43,123 bases of DNA from an uncultured Lachnospiraceae bacterium (GCA_948470905.1 CAOKQK010000024.1:1-43123); one strand, 5' to 3'. Numbered from the stretch's first letter, positions 17,785 to 27,269 are shown. Numbers and translations: made by a program. The notes: generated from the sequence alone by a model not told the origin.

Positions 17785-19692
17785 ATGAAGACAGAGAGAG
17801 AGAAAGTTTTTATTTCCGAGGCTGATCAGTATCTTTTCTCCCAGGGAACCCATTATGACATTTATAAGAAGCTGGGTGCGCATGTATCTGTGGAGGAAGG
17901 CGTGGAGGGCATTTATTTTGGCGTATGGGCGCCCAATGCCAAAGAGGTGCATGTAGTGGGCGGCTTCAACGGCTGGAATGAGTTCGCGCATCCCATGGAG
18001 AAGCTTGGCCCTGTGGGGATATGGGGGCTGTTTATTCCTGAGGTGGAGCTGGGGGAGATGTATAAGTTCCTGATCACTGCACAGGATGGCAGAAAGCTGT
18101 ACAAGGCGGACCCCTTTGCCAATTATGCGGAGCTGCGTCCGGGCACAGCATCCATCATTACGGATTTAAGCGGTTTTGCGTGGAAAGATGAGAAATGGAT
18201 GGAAGAACGGGAAGAAAAGGACATGAACCGGGAGCCCATGGCAATCTACGAGTGCCATATCGGGTCCTTTATGAAGCATCCTGACGGGACGGAAGACGGT
18301 TTCTACAACTATCGTCAGTTCGCGGACAGGATTGTAGATTATTTGAAAGAAATGAAGTTTACCCATGTGGAACTGATGGGTATTGCGGAGCATCCCTTTG
18401 ACGGTTCGTGGGGCTATCAGGTGACAGGCTATTATGCGCCTACATCCAGATATGGAACGCCGGAGGACTTCATGTATCTGGTGAACAGGCTGCACAGGGC
18501 AGGTATCGGTGTGATCCTGGACTGGGTGCCGGCACATTTTGCCACGGACGCCCATGGGCTGGGGCAGTTTGACGGCCAGTGTATTTTTGAGCATCCCGAT
18601 CCCAGGAGGGGAGAGCATCCCGACTGGGGCACCAAGATCTTTAATTATGGCAAGCCGGAGGTCAAAAATTTCCTTATAGCCAATGTGTTGTTCTGGATCA
18701 GGGAGTTCCACATTGATGGCATTCGTGTGGACGCGGTGGCATCCATGTTGTATCTGGACTATGGCAAGCAGGATGGCCAGTGGCTGCCCAACGAGTACGG
18801 CGGCAACAAGAACCTGGAGGCGATCGAGTTTTTCAAGCATTTGAATTCCGTGGTCAGGGGTACTTATCCGGGGTTTCTTACCATTGCGGAGGAATCCACC
18901 GCGTGGCCGGATGTGTCCGGAGACATAGGGACCGACAGCCTTGGTTTCTCTTTTAAATGGAATATGGGGTGGATGCATGACTTCTGTAATTACATGAAGC
19001 TGGATCCTCTTTTCCGTAAGGGGGATCATCACGGTATGACCTTTGCCATGAGTTATAATGAAAGTGAAAAATACATTCTGCCCATCTCTCATGATGAGGT
19101 AGTTCATTTAAAGTGCTCCATGGTGAACAAGATGCCGGGATTTCAGGTTGACAAGTATGCGAACCTGAGAGTGGGTTATACTTATATGTTCGGGCACAGC
19201 GGCAAGAAGCTTTTGTTTATGGGCCAGGAGTTCGGGCAGGAGAGAGAATGGAGCGAGGCGCGGGAACTGGATTGGTTCCTGCTGGGTGAGAAGAACAATT
19301 TAGGGATGCAGACCTATGTGAAGGAGCTCCTGAAAATATATCACAAGTATCCGGCGTGCTACGAGCTTGACGACAGCTGGGCGGGGTTTGAGTGGATGGA
19401 TGCCGATGACGCGGAGAACAGCGTGTATACTTTTGTGAGGAGGTCTTCCGCGGGAACGGGCAGTCTGCTGTTCGTGCTGAACATGACGCCTGTAAAGCGT
19501 GAGGAATATCGGGTTGCCGTACCTCTTAAGAAAAAATATAAGCTGATCCTGAACAGCGACGAAGAACGTTTCGGCGGCTGGGGCAATGAGGTTCCGGCGG
19601 AATTGACGGCGAAGAAGGTTCCTCATAAAAACCAGAAAAACTCAATTGTAGTAGATCTTCCGCCCTACACCGCGCTGGTATTTGCATTCTAG
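17785..19692 (+). CDS. glgB: 1,4-alpha-glucan branching enzyme
   Basis: This 635-residue GH13 enzyme transfers alpha-1,4 glucan segments to 6-hydroxyl groups, making the branches of glycogen. A CBM48-like N-terminal domain (YFGVWAPNAKEVHVVGGFNGW) is followed by the catalytic barrel. The nucleophile aspartate is in GIRVDAVASMLY near residue 315, the acid/base glutamate in AEESTAWP near 368, and the third carboxylate in ISHDEVVH near 436. Length fits enzymes lacking the extra N1 domain of Escherichia coli GlgB. ATG 17785 is preferred over a GTG at 17764 that overlaps the previous stop; AAAGGCGG lies between. No other glycogen genes are nearby, so co-transcription with the large repetitive protein may be incidental. 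Confidence 0.95.
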   Translation: MKTEREKVFISEADQYLFSQGTHYDIYKKLGAHVSVEEGVEGIYFGVWAPNAKEVHVVGGFNGWNEFAHPMEKLGPVGIWGLFIPEVELGEMYKFLITAQDGRKLYKADPFANYAELRPGTASIITDLSGFAWKDEKWMEEREEKDMNREPMAIYECHIGSFMKHPDGTEDGFYNYRQFADRIVDYLKEMKFTHVELMGIAEHPFDGSWGYQVTGYYAPTSRYGTPEDFMYLVNRLHRAGIGVILDWVPAHFATDAHGLGQFDGQCIFEHPDPRRGEHPDWGTKIFNYGKPEVKNFLIANVLFWIREFHIDGIRVDAVASMLYLDYGKQDGQWLPNEYGGNKNLEAIEFFKHLNSVVRGTYPGFLTIAEESTAWPDVSGDIGTDSLGFSFKWNMGWMHDFCNYMKLDPLFRKGDHHGMTFAMSYNESEKYILPISHDEVVHLKCSMVNKMPGFQVDKYANLRVGYTYMFGHSGKKLLFMGQEFGQEREWSEARELDWFLLGEKNNLGMQTYVKELLKIYHKYPACYELDDSWAGFEWMDADDAENSVYTFVRRSSAGTGSLLFVLNMTPVKREEYRVAVPLKKKYKLILNSDEERFGGWGNEVPAELTAKKVPHKNQKNSIVVDLPPYTALVFAF

Positions 19693-19737
19693 TGTTTCAT
19701 TTTCCAATTGGGTACACTTTTTGCAAAGTCCAGGATT

Positions 19738-19802
19738 TCCTTATACAAGGCGTTTGAGGGAGGCGATGCGGTGGCATCGTTGACCGAAAACAACGCTGTA
19801 GA
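19738..19802. repeat. Structured repeat module B, copy 2
   Basis: It shares GGAGGCGATG, GGTGGCATCGT and ACAACGC with 42966-43021. The stem CGATGC (19764-19769) pairs with GCATCG (19774-19779). In the other copy the last pair is T-G instead of C-G, so pairing is kept. No gene is seen in 19693-19921. Confidence 0.55.
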
Positions 19803-19921
19803 AGGGAATTCTGGCAAGCAAAAGGTGTAGTTAATTGGTAAATGGAGCACTGGGGAAAGCAGCACGGCGGCAGTGGGTTTGCGGCTTGGTGTAAAGCAGG
19901 CAGCAGAAGGGAGTAAAGCTT

Positions 19922-20647
19922 ATGAGGAAAAAGTTGGCAGTGATGTTACTGCTGGGTGCGCTTTTGACAGTTACGGCATGTGCGGCGGGGAATGTGGAGG
20001 AGCCTGGGGCGGAGGCTGACCCTGACCGGTTCCCAGTGGAGGATATGGTGTCTCCTGAAAACACGCCGGAACCGAAGGAGACAGCGAAAGCCGACGTGGC
20101 ATCGGCTCCCGGTTCCGGACTGGAATCAAAGGTAGTATGGAAGGCGACACCCTCCCCCAGGCCTGCAGAATTGGATTATACTGTGGAAGAACGCATTGCC
20201 GCCATTAAAATGCCCCAGGAATGGTATGCATTTTCCTGTGACAGGGACAAGGTCATATTTTACAGCAGGGGCGAGGAATACGGATGGCTTGCGCCCTATG
20301 AGTTTACACCTGTCAAAGGGGCTTCTGAGGTCGACAGCATTATCCATGATCTGTCGGGGGCAAACGGTATCACGGAGCTGATAGACACCCGTGAGGAGGG
20401 CAATGCGGTCCGCTATGTGTTTGCAATCCACAGGAGCCGTTACGCCATGGGGGAAGTGGAATTCCTGGCGCAGGCAGGGATCATCTCCGAGGAGGAAGCC
20501 ATGGCACAGGAGCGGACAGAGCTGTTCATAGCATACAAGGTAAACGGAGAACAGTGGTGGGGCTTCAGTGTAAAGAGCGATATATTCGGCGGGGAAGGGC
20601 TTCTGGATGCCCTGAAATTTGAGATCACCTTCGTGGAGATAAATTAA
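19922..20647 (+). CDS. Lipoprotein of unknown function
   Basis: This 241-residue protein has a lipoprotein signal peptide (MRKKLAVMLLLGALLTVTAC, modified cysteine near residue 20). A linker rich in E, P and A follows to about residue 80, then a compact domain containing PQEWYAFSCDRDKVIFYS and ending in KFEITFVEIN. The two-tryptophan stretch GEQWWGFSVKS near 205 is a notable feature. I do not recognise the family. It would sit on the outer face of the membrane. GAAGGGAG precedes ATG 19922. Its stop overlaps that of the convergent phosphodiesterase gene within TTAA at 20644-20647, so neither transcript can end before entering the other gene. Confidence 0.75.
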   Translation: MRKKLAVMLLLGALLTVTACAAGNVEEPGAEADPDRFPVEDMVSPENTPEPKETAKADVASAPGSGLESKVVWKATPSPRPAELDYTVEERIAAIKMPQEWYAFSCDRDKVIFYSRGEEYGWLAPYEFTPVKGASEVDSIIHDLSGANGITELIDTREEGNAVRYVFAIHRSRYAMGEVEFLAQAGIISEEEAMAQERTELFIAYKVNGEQWWGFSVKSDIFGGEGLLDALKFEITFVEIN

Positions 20648-22551
20648 TTCCTTTCTTTTAAAAATGTTATGAACTCGCCGGCTTCTATGGGTTTTGAAAA
20701 ATAGTAGCCCTGGATATAGTCGATACCTAAACCTTCCAGCACAGTCAGCTGCTCGGCAGTTTCCACACCTTCGGCGACAGTTTTTAACTGCATGTCGTGT
20801 ATCATATTGGTGGCTGCCTGCAGCACGAACTGTGCTTTTTCTGTCTCAAAATATGACTGTGTCATGTCATGGTCGAATTTGACAATCTGGACAGGCATAT
20901 CTACAATGTAGTTCAGATTGGACTGCCCGTTTCCGAAGTCATCCAGAGAAAATTCCACGCCATAATCAATGAGCCTGCGCATGTTTTCGAGCAGGATATT
21001 TTTCCTGGCAATGGCGGCGGATTCTGTGATTTCCAGGTTGATGAACCTTGGGGGCAGATCGTGCTTTTTCATGATATTGATGTATTCTTCCGCCAGGGAT
21101 CTGCATTCACACTGGACCACCGAAAGATTCACTTCGATGTACTCAATACCGTATTTTTCAATGTCATTCTCCTTGATAAAGCGGCAGGTTTTTTCAAATA
21201 CGATTGCACCGATCCTGCCTATCAGGCCGGTTTCCTCCGCGATGGGGATGAACAGCCCGGGCGGGATAATGCTGCCGTCAGTACGGCGGATACGCACCAG
21301 GGCTTCCGCAGACACAAACTTCTTTTTTGCGGTGGAATATATAGGCTGGTAAAAAACCTCTACGCGGTCTTCCTTCATGGCGTTAAGGATTGTCTCCAGC
21401 ATTTCTTCACGGGCGCGTTTTTCGGCAATGGTCTTTTCATCCAGGGTCAGTATATAGCTTTCGGAGAGATCCGCGCAGTGCAGGCGGAAATGTCTCAGCA
21501 GTCCCAACATTTCCTCGGCGCTTTTGGCTACGTTCCCGGAGGGGATGAACAGATAATGCGGCTGTATCAACAGGGGCTCCTGGTCGGGACTGTCCGGGCT
21601 ATCCGCCAGCCATCCCTGCTGGAAACGACCGCAGACCAAGGCGCGCACCTTTTCAAATGTCTCAGGATTTTCAAAGGAGAGAGAAAATTCCCGGTCGTCC
21701 GTCTTGAATACCATGGTGTCAGGCAGCTGCCTGATGAATTGTACGATCTCCCCCATGGCGGCTTCTTTTTTGGGAATAGGAATGTTCTGCTTTTGGATAT
21801 TATCAAGGGAGACCATGATGCCATAACAGTTTTTGCCCAGAAGATACTGCTGTTTGATAAATTCTACCAGGGCATAACTGTTGTAAAAGCCTGTGCTCCT
21901 GTCTATGTATATCTCGGGATTTTCAAGCTCAAAAAAGAGGATCATCATACCCATTGCGCCGGCAAAGCCCACCAGAAGAAGCTCGCTGTTCAGAAATTGG
22001 GTGAGGGCGGCAATAATCCATATGATCAGCCAGAGCGCTATGGCGTTGCGTCGTTTGGGGTTCATCTGCCTGCCATGTATGTACAGCTTGCACAGGGTTG
22101 CGGCGATCAGGATCAATGCGCCGATGTAGGTGGCGGTGCATGCAGGCCCATAGGTATAGGCAATGCTGCCGCCTTCATAGAAGATGCTGATAGGGGCGGC
22201 AAAGATAAGCAGGGCAGTTCCCACAACGGCGAAGGTCAGCCGGATAGTGAATTTGTCGGCTTTGGCAAGATGCCGGATGTCGGCGTTGGCGTAGAGGAGC
22301 GCCATATAGCCCGTGGCAACCAGGGAGACCAGGTATGCCTTGCATTCTGTCCTGACGATCCACAGGGGGACGATGTCCTGGTTCACGATCAGCACTATGG
22401 ACAGGATATCCAGCACAAGACAGACGAACGTGACATAGAGCGTGCGCATGAAAAGCCTGCTGATATACAGGCCCAATGTTCCCTGACGCTTATAGAAATA
22501 GAGTAAAAGCAGTAAGATACCGATTCCGCCCAGCTGCATCTGAATGTTCAT
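20644..22551 (-). CDS. Membrane c-di-GMP phosphodiesterase, degenerate GGDEF plus EAL
   Basis: This 635-residue protein degrades cyclic di-GMP. The first 220 residues hold about seven membrane segments. Next comes a GGDEF-like domain whose signature is lost (DDREF near residue 283), probably regulatory, then an EAL domain with SAEALVR near 415. Catalytic features are present: ITESAAIA, LDDFGNGQSNL, KFDHDM, AEGVET and QGYYFSKPI. These cover the metal ligands and the lysine, so activity is predicted. Cytoplasmic catalysis opposes the cyclase at 11645. AAGGGGT lies about 12 bases before ATG 22551. A possible minus-strand promoter (TTGCCA, 18 bases, TAAAAT at 22732-22703) would give a leader of about 145 bases containing the short repeats. 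Confidence 0.9.
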   Translation of the reverse strand: MNIQMQLGGIGILLLLLYFYKRQGTLGLYISRLFMRTLYVTFVCLVLDILSIVLIVNQDIVPLWIVRTECKAYLVSLVATGYMALLYANADIRHLAKADKFTIRLTFAVVGTALLIFAAPISIFYEGGSIAYTYGPACTATYIGALILIAATLCKLYIHGRQMNPKRRNAIALWLIIWIIAALTQFLNSELLLVGFAGAMGMMILFFELENPEIYIDRSTGFYNSYALVEFIKQQYLLGKNCYGIMVSLDNIQKQNIPIPKKEAAMGEIVQFIRQLPDTMVFKTDDREFSLSFENPETFEKVRALVCGRFQQGWLADSPDSPDQEPLLIQPHYLFIPSGNVAKSAEEMLGLLRHFRLHCADLSESYILTLDEKTIAEKRAREEMLETILNAMKEDRVEVFYQPIYSTAKKKFVSAEALVRIRRTDGSIIPPGLFIPIAEETGLIGRIGAIVFEKTCRFIKENDIEKYGIEYIEVNLSVVQCECRSLAEEYINIMKKHDLPPRFINLEITESAAIARKNILLENMRRLIDYGVEFSLDDFGNGQSNLNYIVDMPVQIVKFDHDMTQSYFETEKAQFVLQAATNMIHDMQLKTVAEGVETAEQLTVLEGLGIDYIQGYYFSKPIEAGEFITFLKERN

Positions 22552-22582
22552 GTGTTAAACATACCCCTTGTCTCATAGATTA

Positions 22583-22633
22583 TTCCCGCGGGCAATGATC
22601 TGAAGCCTGCAGGATTGATACCCCGTCAGCCTG
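22583..22633. repeat. Interspersed repeats: CCCGCGGGCAATGA motif and 25-bp repeat copy 2
   Basis: TTCCCGCGGGCAATGA (22583-22598) recurs as TTCCCGCGTGCAATGA at 37141 and, inverted, at 27232-27249. The 25-bp repeat at 22609-22633 matches 4277-4301 at 24 of 25 positions. Having both in one place suggests one composite element of which other copies are fragments. Confidence 0.6.
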
Positions 22634-22751
22634 TTTCGGAGGAGCTGGCTATCGGTCTGATTGTTCCTGTTTTGTAAATCGCAGATTTTATAATGTGCCA
22701 TTATTTTACTATAAAATGCAGAGGTATGGCAAGTGTTACTTATGACATGGG

Positions 22752-22779
22752 TAAAGAAAATCGTTTTTTTCTCCGAAAT
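22752..22779 (+). promoter_or_regulatory. Candidate flagellar sigma-28/SigD promoter
   Basis: TAAA (22752-22755), a 16-base spacer and TCCGAAAT (22772-22779) match the Bacillus SigD pattern TAAA-N15-GCCGATAT at six of eight -10 positions. It lies 45 bases before the flagellum-associated gene at 22824. Confidence 0.45.
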
Positions 22780-22823
22780 ATAAAAAGAATTGATAAAAAA
22801 TTTAAAGATTAGGAGATGACATT

Positions 22824-25800
22824 TTGAAAATAACATTTAACCAGCAACCAACGAAAGAAACAGAGAGGAGACACGTAGACAGGAGATATGCACAGTACGG
22901 CTCCGGAAAGACGGACAGCATGTCGGCGGCGAATGCTGCCTTTGCCAGGGTGGGCGACAGGCAGCTGGACGGTCTGGCAGGCGGAAATGCCGAAAAGGGC
23001 AAGAGCCTGATCGAGCTGCAGCAGGAGGCTGACAACGTGGATGTGGGCGTACAGCGGGATTTTATGACCGTGATGTCAAATACCCTGTCCGAAGAAGACT
23101 ATGCCAAGCTGCAGAAGGAAGGTTTTGACCTTTCTGAGATGGATCCGGAAGAAGTTGTGACGATCGTAGACAGGATCAAGGCGGAGCTGGTACGCGCTGG
23201 CAAGAATATCAAGGGTTATACCGATGACCTGGATATGAAAACCCTTGCGGCCGCCCTGGGAAGTGAGACGCTGGCGAAGGCTGTGGCGGACAGCTTCGCT
23301 AAGGCGGATGTTCCCATGACAAAGGAAAACCTTGCGGCAGTGCAGCAGGCTTGGAACATGGGGAGGAATCTGCAGCCTATAAATGACGGCTCCAGCCAGT
23401 ACCTGATCGACAATGAGATGGATCCCGAGATATGGAACCTGTATGTAGCGGAGAACAGCGGGGCAGGGCAGGGGAGCAGCGTGCCCAAGTTCTATGAGGA
23501 GGATGTCCGGGGATATTACGCACAGCAGTATACCGGACAGAATAAGGGCGTGGGAGAGGACACTGCCCGGACCGCCCAGAGGACGGATGCACAGAAAAAG
23601 GCGCAGGCTGAGAATGCCCGGAAGACAGAGGCCTATAGAGAAGCACAGTCCCAGGGTGCCCAGAGGGCGGATGCCCATGGGGGGGCACAGCCCCAGGGCG
23701 CGTGGGGGAGCGGCGCCCAGAAGGGAACAGTGCATGCTCCGGGGCTTCAGGCACAGATCGACCATGTTATCGAGCGCTCCGGCAGGGAAGTGAACCAGGA
23801 GAGCAGGGAGATGGCGGAGTGGCTGCTTGACAGGGGGCTGCCGCTGACAGAGGAGAATATGGACAGGCTGGAGAGCTTTCGTGAGGTGGATCTGCCCCTG
23901 ACGGAGGAGGCATTTGCCAAAGCCGCGGCTGACGCGGTGGCGGAGGGAAAGAGCCCGGTACATGCTTCCCTGGCGGGAACCGGAGGAAATCTGTATGAGA
24001 AGGCTGCGGCAGTGTCCGAATATTACCACAGCAGTGAAGCATGGGAGAAGGCAGTAGGAGATATCACGGCCAGGCGCCAGCTGGAGGAGATCCGTCTGCG
24101 GATGACGGCCGAGGTAAATGTAAGGCTCTTAAGGAGTGGTTTTGCCATTGACACAGCCCCCATGGAGCGGCTGATTGATGCGCTGAGGCTGGCGGAGAAA
24201 GATCTTGCGCAGCATTACTTCCCCGGGGATGCACAGGCAGTGGAAAAGTACCGTACTTATCAGAATGTCAACGCGGTGGTGTCGGAGATTCCCGGGCTGC
24301 CGGCGGATGTGCTGGGCGGTTTCGTGTCGAGCAAAGGCGATATTGTGGGAGATCCTTTTGCGGAGTTTGGCGAGGGCTACATGGACGAGATCACCCCGGA
24401 AAAGCTTTATACTACAGGTAAGGCGATACAGGAATCTTATGATAAAGCGCAGAACAGATATGAGGAGCTGATGACCGCGCCCCGGGAGGATATGGGCGAC
24501 AGCATCCAGAAGGCATTTGGCAATGTGGATGAAATCCTGGATTCCCTGGGCCTGGAATTCACCGAGGAAAACCGCAGGGCGGTAAGGATCCTGGGCTACA
24601 ACCACATGGAAATGACACATGCCAACATAAGGACGGTGCTTGAGGCTGACAGACAGGTGAAGTCGGTGGTGGATAAGCTGACCCCGGCGGCGACGCTGAA
24701 GATGATCAGGGACGGCGTGAATCCCCTGGAAAAGAACTTTGACGAGTTGGAGGAATATTTTAACAAGCTGCCCAATGAGTACAGGGATTCGGCGCAGAGC
24801 TACAGCCGCTTTCTGTACGGGCTGGAGAAAAATCACAAGATTACGCCCGAGGAGCGTGAGAGCTATATAGGTATCTACCGTCTGGTGAACCAGCTGGAGA
24901 AGTCGGATGGGGCGGCAGTGGGCGCCCTGGTCAATACCCATGCGGAACTCCATTTCGCCAACCTGTTGTCCGCGGTCCGAACCAACAGAATAAGGTCCAT
25001 GGATATACGGGCGGACATAAACGCTGCGGCAGAGATGATGCGCGACGGCGCCAGCATATCGGCACAGATTGCCAAAGCGTTCAGTGCAGGAGCCAGGAAG
25101 GTATTGTCGCAGGTGTCATACAGTGAGGAGGCGCAGAAGGAATATGATGCACAGGAACTGGACACAATGCGGCAGTCTGTAGCTGACGCCGACAGGGAGT
25201 GTGTTGCCATGCTGCAGAGGGGCGAAATCACCCAGAGCGCAGACAACCTGATGGCGGCACAGGCGTTGTTGAACGGCAACGAAAATATTTTCGGGCGTCT
25301 TATGGGCCGCGGGAGAGAAGAACGCTATGACAACAACAGGTATGATTATGATGAAGATCCTGGTATGAAGGGCGGCGACCTCTGGGAGATGCTTGGCGAT
25401 AAGGAGGAATTTGTCCAGGAATATGCCGCCACGGCCAAAGAAGCGGAGGAGGATGTGGAGGAGATGACCTTTGAGGCCAGCTCCAGTGTGGATGTGCGCC
25501 AGATGCAGCTTCTGCACAAGCAGCTCCATGTGGCTTCCTCCCTGGCGAGGACGGAGGAGTATTTCCTGCCCATGTATATGGGAGACACTGTGGCGAGGGT
25601 GCATCTGACCATGAACAGGACCGGCGGGAACCAGGGCAATGTGGCTATAGACGTTAATTTGGGAGAGGAGCGCATTCATGCTGACCTCCGGATGGCAAAC
25701 GGGGTCATTGATGGAATTTTAACAACAGAAAATCCAAATGAGGTAATGAATCTGCGGAGAATAGCCGATATCTTTAAGGGCGTTGCAGGGAGCATCTGGA

Positions 25801-25964
25801 AGGTAGGGGATGTCAGTGTCGCAGCGCCGGGTACTGTAATGCAGGAGACAGCAGCCGGATCGGATGAAAGAACGGAAAGCGTCGAGCTGTACCGCATGGC
25901 AAAAGTGTTCCTGCAGTCAGTGGAGCAGGGAGACATAGGACGGAAATATAAGTCCGGGTTTTAA
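22824..25964 (+). CDS. Large flagellum-associated protein, possibly DUF6240/FliK-like
   Basis: This 1046-residue protein has no signal peptide or membrane segment. A helix-rich body carries recurring (L/V)P(L/M)T(E/K)EN motifs near residues 162, 338, 357 and 578, like a degenerate helical repeat. A low-complexity Q/A/R-rich linker occupies about 245-310. The last 150 residues (YFLPMYMGDTVARVHLTMNR, then NPNEVMNLRRIADIFKGV) have the strand and helix pattern of the FliK C-terminal hook-length domain. This suggests an export-substrate or length-control role, but the similarity is weak. I associate such proteins with DUF6240, from memory only. AGGAGA precedes the TTG start. Flagellin follows after 35 bp, probably in one operon. 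Confidence 0.65.
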   Translation: MKITFNQQPTKETERRHVDRRYAQYGSGKTDSMSAANAAFARVGDRQLDGLAGGNAEKGKSLIELQQEADNVDVGVQRDFMTVMSNTLSEEDYAKLQKEGFDLSEMDPEEVVTIVDRIKAELVRAGKNIKGYTDDLDMKTLAAALGSETLAKAVADSFAKADVPMTKENLAAVQQAWNMGRNLQPINDGSSQYLIDNEMDPEIWNLYVAENSGAGQGSSVPKFYEEDVRGYYAQQYTGQNKGVGEDTARTAQRTDAQKKAQAENARKTEAYREAQSQGAQRADAHGGAQPQGAWGSGAQKGTVHAPGLQAQIDHVIERSGREVNQESREMAEWLLDRGLPLTEENMDRLESFREVDLPLTEEAFAKAAADAVAEGKSPVHASLAGTGGNLYEKAAAVSEYYHSSEAWEKAVGDITARRQLEEIRLRMTAEVNVRLLRSGFAIDTAPMERLIDALRLAEKDLAQHYFPGDAQAVEKYRTYQNVNAVVSEIPGLPADVLGGFVSSKGDIVGDPFAEFGEGYMDEITPEKLYTTGKAIQESYDKAQNRYEELMTAPREDMGDSIQKAFGNVDEILDSLGLEFTEENRRAVRILGYNHMEMTHANIRTVLEADRQVKSVVDKLTPAATLKMIRDGVNPLEKNFDELEEYFNKLPNEYRDSAQSYSRFLYGLEKNHKITPEERESYIGIYRLVNQLEKSDGAAVGALVNTHAELHFANLLSAVRTNRIRSMDIRADINAAAEMMRDGASISAQIAKAFSAGARKVLSQVSYSEEAQKEYDAQELDTMRQSVADADRECVAMLQRGEITQSADNLMAAQALLNGNENIFGRLMGRGREERYDNNRYDYDEDPGMKGGDLWEMLGDKEEFVQEYAATAKEAEEDVEEMTFEASSSVDVRQMQLLHKQLHVASSLARTEEYFLPMYMGDTVARVHLTMNRTGGNQGNVAIDVNLGEERIHADLRMANGVIDGILTTENPNEVMNLRRIADIFKGVAGSIWKVGDVSVAAPGTVMQETAAGSDERTESVELYRMAKVFLQSVEQGDIGRKYKSGF

Positions 25965-25999
25965 AGGAAGAACCCTGGGCTGACAGGGAGGTATAATTT

Positions 26000-27163
26000 A
26001 TGAGAATTAATTACAATGTATCTGCAATGCTGGCGAACAATGCATTGGCAAACAATGATAAGATGCTGGCGCAGTCTTTGGAGAGGTTATCCTCCGGACT
26101 GAAGATCAATCATGCCAAGGATAATCCCGCGGGGCTTGCCATGGCAAAGAGGATGAACGCGCAGCTGAAGGGAGTTGCCGTGGCGAACCAGAATGCAGGC
26201 GACGGTGTCTCCGTGATTGAGATAGCGGACGGCGCAATGTCAGAGATCCATGACATGCTGCACAGGATGAATGAGCTTGCCATCAAGTCCGCAAACGGCA
26301 TTGAGTCGGAGAGCGACAGAAAGATCATCCAGGATGAGGTCGCGCAGCTGAAGCAGGAGATCACCAGGGTTGCCGAGACTACGGAGTTTAACGGGATGCC
26401 GCTTTTAAACGGAGATTTCTCCCTGAAGGGATATACGGACGAAGAAAGTGTCAAGGTGAGCTCTTATTCAAGGGATGTGCCGGCGAAGATTTACGAGCTT
26501 GACGACATGAAGATCGAGGAGGAGATTATCACCAGCATCGACGAGAAGACGGGTGAAGAAGTGCAGACCGTAACTTATAAAGTAGATATTGATTTCGATA
26601 AGAACACTACCAACACGAAATTCCCGGATGGGGCAACTGCGGAGATTAAGGATAAAATGGTCACGATCAAGGCGCCCAACGGCTTTGAGATGAATCTTGA
26701 CCTGAGCAATGCGAATTTTGACGCAATGCCTTTGGAGTATACCAAGATCACCATAGACGCTACCGGTATCGGCCCCATGCGGCTGCAGGTGGGCGCAAAC
26801 GAAGGACAGATCCTGGAGGTGGATATTCCGGAGATTTCCCTGAGACATATGGGAATTGAGGAACTGGATGTGACGACTCCGGAGAGCTCTCTGGATGCCA
26901 TAGAGCGTCTTGACGGCGCTGTCAGCTATGTGTCCCGCGTGAGAGGACAGCTGGGAGCGTACCAGAACAGGCTGGAATCCACAATGAACAGCCTGGATAT
27001 TACATCTGAGAATATGACGGCGGCTTATTCCCGGATCATGGACGTGGATATGGCGGAGGAAATGACCAATTATACCACCAACCAGGTTCTGACCCAGGCG
27101 GGGACTTCCATGCTGGCACAGGCGAATGAAAGGCCGTCTCAGGTGCTGCAGCTGCTGCAATAA
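26000..27163 (+). CDS. fliC: Flagellin
   Basis: This 387-residue flagellin is the filament subunit, exported through the flagellar type III system. The N-terminal D0/D1 part (MRINYNVSAMLANNALANND, then SLERLSSGLKINHAKDNPAGLAMAKRM) and the C-terminal part (SRIMDVDMAEEMTNYTTNQV, LTQAGTSMLAQAN, VLQLLQ) are clear. The middle, about residues 145-285, is a variable, strand-rich, charged region that would face outward. There is no signal peptide, as expected. AGGGAGGT lies 7 bases before ATG 26000. The gene lies 35 bp behind the large flagellar gene and 106 bp before fliS. Two strong hairpins downstream may set the flagellin:FliS ratio or protect the mRNA. Confidence 0.95.
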   Translation: MRINYNVSAMLANNALANNDKMLAQSLERLSSGLKINHAKDNPAGLAMAKRMNAQLKGVAVANQNAGDGVSVIEIADGAMSEIHDMLHRMNELAIKSANGIESESDRKIIQDEVAQLKQEITRVAETTEFNGMPLLNGDFSLKGYTDEESVKVSSYSRDVPAKIYELDDMKIEEEIITSIDEKTGEEVQTVTYKVDIDFDKNTTNTKFPDGATAEIKDKMVTIKAPNGFEMNLDLSNANFDAMPLEYTKITIDATGIGPMRLQVGANEGQILEVDIPEISLRHMGIEELDVTTPESSLDAIERLDGAVSYVSRVRGQLGAYQNRLESTMNSLDITSENMTAAYSRIMDVDMAEEMTNYTTNQVLTQAGTSMLAQANERPSQVLQLLQ

Positions 27164-27170
27164 ACCCACA

Positions 27171-27247
27171 ATCCCGCTGCACACAGCGGGATATGCAGAC
27201 TTCGCGGCATGAGCCAAAATCCTGTGGATTATGGCTCATTGCCCGCG
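27171..27247 (+). promoter_or_regulatory. Two hairpins between flagellin and fliS
   Basis: The first is ATCCCGCTG paired with CAGCGGGAT (about 27171-27192, 4-base loop). The second pairs ATGAGCCA (27209-27216) with TGGCTCAT (27232-27239), continues as AATCC/GGATT across one A-A mismatch around a TGT loop, and can extend outward by CGCGG/CCGCG (27203-27207 with 27243-27247). Neither has a T-run, so partial attenuation or mRNA stabilisation is more likely than full termination. The second overlaps an inverted copy of the CCCGCGGGCAATGAGCC repeat. Confidence 0.6.
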
Positions 27248-27269
27248 GAGACTAATTTGAGGTATCAGG

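Noticed and set aside
19688-19720. Terminator after glgB (AGTGT with ACACT, then TTTTT)
   Set aside because: A 5-bp stem with a loop of about 19 bases is too weak to call.
20869-22506. Long plus-strand frame opposite the phosphodiesterase gene
   Set aside because: The minus-strand frame carries complete EAL motifs; the plus-strand frame is a mirror effect of codon usage with no recognisable domain.
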